A DNA stretch of 64,000 nt from Caballeronia sp. dw_19 (GTDB taxonomy: Bacteria > Pseudomonadota > Gammaproteobacteria > Burkholderiales > Burkholderiaceae). The notes beneath the pieces are model-generated. The model had not been told where the DNA came from. It did not search any database and saw only the letters and a list, made by a program, of their open reading frames with translations. How positions within the stretch are numbered: position 1 is the first letter of the stretch; every line of letters starts with the position of its first letter. The translations under genes and the position numbers were made by a program. Positions 62,819-64,000 of the stretch are shown piece by piece. The stretch is from NCBI RefSeq assembly GCF_018449515.1, contig NZ_JAAVUQ010000014.1:124001-188000 (forward strand). Direction: 5' to 3'.

Positions 62819-63225
62819 GAATAATCTCCGTTACCGATTGCCGGAAAAGTGCAGTGGACGTGCCGTTAATAAATAAATAGCCGCGGCAGTGTGTGCCGCG
62901 AAATCGAAACAGCCTGTGAGCGTGCTGTATCGCCTGGCTTGGGGCTTGCGGGCGGGCGCTGACGCACGCGCCGTTGCCACAATTGCACCAAGCCACAAGC
63001 AAAAATCGGGCGCAGCGGCATGCACTGACGCGACTACTTATTGAACCCTGGCGTCATCGGAGGTAAAGTTTCGCGAATGCGGATCTGTTCATAAAACGTC
63101 AATACGTACCGCTTCGCGCATCTGCGGGCACAGAAAACGCAGCGCGGGGGAACACCATAGATACGGCGCCGCAGTGGCCTGCGAACTCTCGCAGGCACGA
63201 ACCGGACGCCCCGGAGACAAGTCCC
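62819..63225. other. Divergent regulatory region of folB and the sigma-54 activator gene
   Basis: About 405 bp with no gene. A weak sigma-54-like match facing folB lies at 62975-62991 (minus strand TTGGTGCAATTGTGGCA; GG and GC 10 bases apart). The A+T-rich tract near 62865-62880 (AATAAATAAATAG) may be part of a promoter. Confidence 0.45.
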
Positions 63226-64000
63226 ATGTCGTCGTTCGCAGACAGTAACGTGCACGTCCGGGAAGTACTGAACATCGTCAATAATCAACTGCCGACTCGC
63301 CCGACAAGCGACTCGGTCGCTCAGTCATGGACGCGTTGCCTGAAGGAGTTCAGGCTCGATCCGGCGCGTTTTGTCATGCCGCCGGTACTGACGCAGCCGG
63401 AGCTCACCGCGCGGCGCGAAGCGGCCAGCGACCTGATCGCGTGCTCGAAGCTCGAGATGACGACGCTCTACCAGCAGCTCGCGGACCCTGAACTCGCCGT
63501 CGTGCTCGTCGATGCCGACGGTGTGATCGTGCATCAGGTGGCCTCGGTGCCGTTCGGGGAAGCAATCGCCGCCGACGGGCTGCGCGTAGGTGCGTTATGG
63601 AGCGAGCGTGAAGCCGGCACCAACGGCATGGGGACCTGCCTCGCCGAGCGCGAATGCATAGCGGTCTATCAACATGAGCATTTCTATCCGCGCTATACGT
63701 CGCTGACTTGCTCGGCGGCGCCCATCTTCAACGATCGCGGCGAAGTGGCCGGCGTGCTCGACGTAACCAGCCGTTCCAAGCTGCTGCAGCAGCACTCGCT
63801 GGTGCTGGTGGGCATGTCGAGACAGATGATCGAGAATCGCCTGATCGACGCGCGATACCGGCACGCGAACATGATCCACTTTCACAGCCGGCCGGAATTT
63901 GTCGGCACGCTGCATGCCGGGAAGCTCGCCGTCAGCGATGACGGTGTCGTGCTCGCGGCCAGCCGCAGCGCGCTGTTCCAGCTCGATTTCCGCTCGCATG
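63226..64000 (+). CDS. Sigma-54-dependent AcoR-like activator, N-terminal part (runs off window)
   Basis: The frame is open to the window edge (about 258 residues). The start 'MSSFADSNVHVREVLNIVNN' is followed by 'VAQSWTRCLKEFRLDP', 'LYQQLADPELAVVLVDADGV' and the GAF domain 'EREAGTNGMGTCLAERECIA', the hallmark of AcoR-type activators of alcohol and acetoin genes. The AAA+ sigma-54 domain and HTH lie outside the window. GGAGACAAG precedes the start. It is a strong candidate regulator of the xox/H4MPT sites. Confidence 0.88.
   Translation, partial: MSSFADSNVHVREVLNIVNNQLPTRPTSDSVAQSWTRCLKEFRLDPARFVMPPVLTQPELTARREAASDLIACSKLEMTTLYQQLADPELAVVLVDADGVIVHQVASVPFGEAIAADGLRVGALWSEREAGTNGMGTCLAERECIAVYQHEHFYPRYTSLTCSAAPIFNDRGEVAGVLDVTSRSKLLQQHSLVLVGMSRQMIENRLIDARYRHANMIHFHSRPEFVGTLHAGKLAVSDDGVVLAASRSALFQLDFRSH

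Overview
The window looks like a chromosomal segment of a Burkholderiaceae bacterium, most likely Paraburkholderia or a close relative. Support comes from the high GC content, two DUF4148 secreted proteins, a DUF3563 protein, a Burkholderia-type trimeric porin, and a lanthanide methanol dehydrogenase (XoxF) joined to a tetrahydromethanopterin (H4MPT) C1 pathway. No rRNA, tRNA, CRISPR array, intact insertion sequence or prophage was seen. The genus is an inference; no database was searched.

Region 1 (1-6.9 kb). After the C-terminal end of a MocR-like aminotransferase regulator, a minus-strand block encodes an FdhF/YdeP-type molybdopterin oxidoreductase, a short-Q-loop cytochrome bd (CioA/CydA plus CydB), a bestrophin-family channel and a MoaD sulfur carrier. 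Just upstream of the molybdoenzyme lie the tail of a DyP peroxidase (encapsulation signal) and the head of an encapsulin gene, relics of a lost nanocompartment operon.

Region 2 (7-15.5 kb). This holds a TauE/SafE permease, an unknown protein, a porin, a divergent SDR/LysR pair, small secreted proteins, and two decayed genes: a twice-frameshifted CocE/NonD hydrolase and the C-terminus of a zinc-type alcohol dehydrogenase.

Region 3 (15.5-38.8 kb). Mixed housekeeping and accessory genes: GST, a sterol-desaturase-like hydroxylase with YqcI/YcgG, DUF2231 with a sorbosone-dehydrogenase-like lipoprotein, a TPP enzyme with a Tat-like signal, two secreted proteins (one DUF1311/LprI), a MetX-like hydrolase, a chemoreceptor, a DnaJ-like protein, a fatty acid desaturase, a QseC-like kinase followed by only a scrap of its response regulator, DUF3563, TerB-like, a phosphopantetheinyl transferase, a methyltransferase and RhlE.

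Region 4 (38.9-47.9 kb). A compact nine-gene minus-strand operon carries a polar amino-acid-type ABC transporter (SBP, two permeases, ATPase), a D-2-hydroxyacid dehydrogenase, an RraA/HMG-aldolase-like protein, an FMN alpha-hydroxyacid oxidase, AtuA and DUF4387, with a divergent LysR regulator. It looks like a catabolic module for an unidentified hydroxy- or oxo-acid.

Region 5 (48-64 kb). This is the C1 island. Minus strand: xoxF, xoxG, xoxJ, an exported unknown, an AhpD-like protein and a CbbR-like LysR. Plus strand: pterin dehydratase, beta-RFAP synthase, mtdB, an ATP-grasp protein, mch, a second RimK-like ATP-grasp ligase, a CitG-like protein, fae and a secreted unknown. A folB-like gene faces them, and a sigma-54 activator gene of AcoR type runs off the right edge. 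XoxF would oxidise methanol to formaldehyde in the periplasm, XoxG/J would take electrons, and Fae, MtdB and Mch would carry the C1 unit on H4MPT to formyl-H4MPT. The fhc formyltransferase/hydrolase genes and pqq genes are not in the window. Sigma-54-like promoters precede xoxF, beta-RFAP synthase and fae, which fits control by the edge activator.
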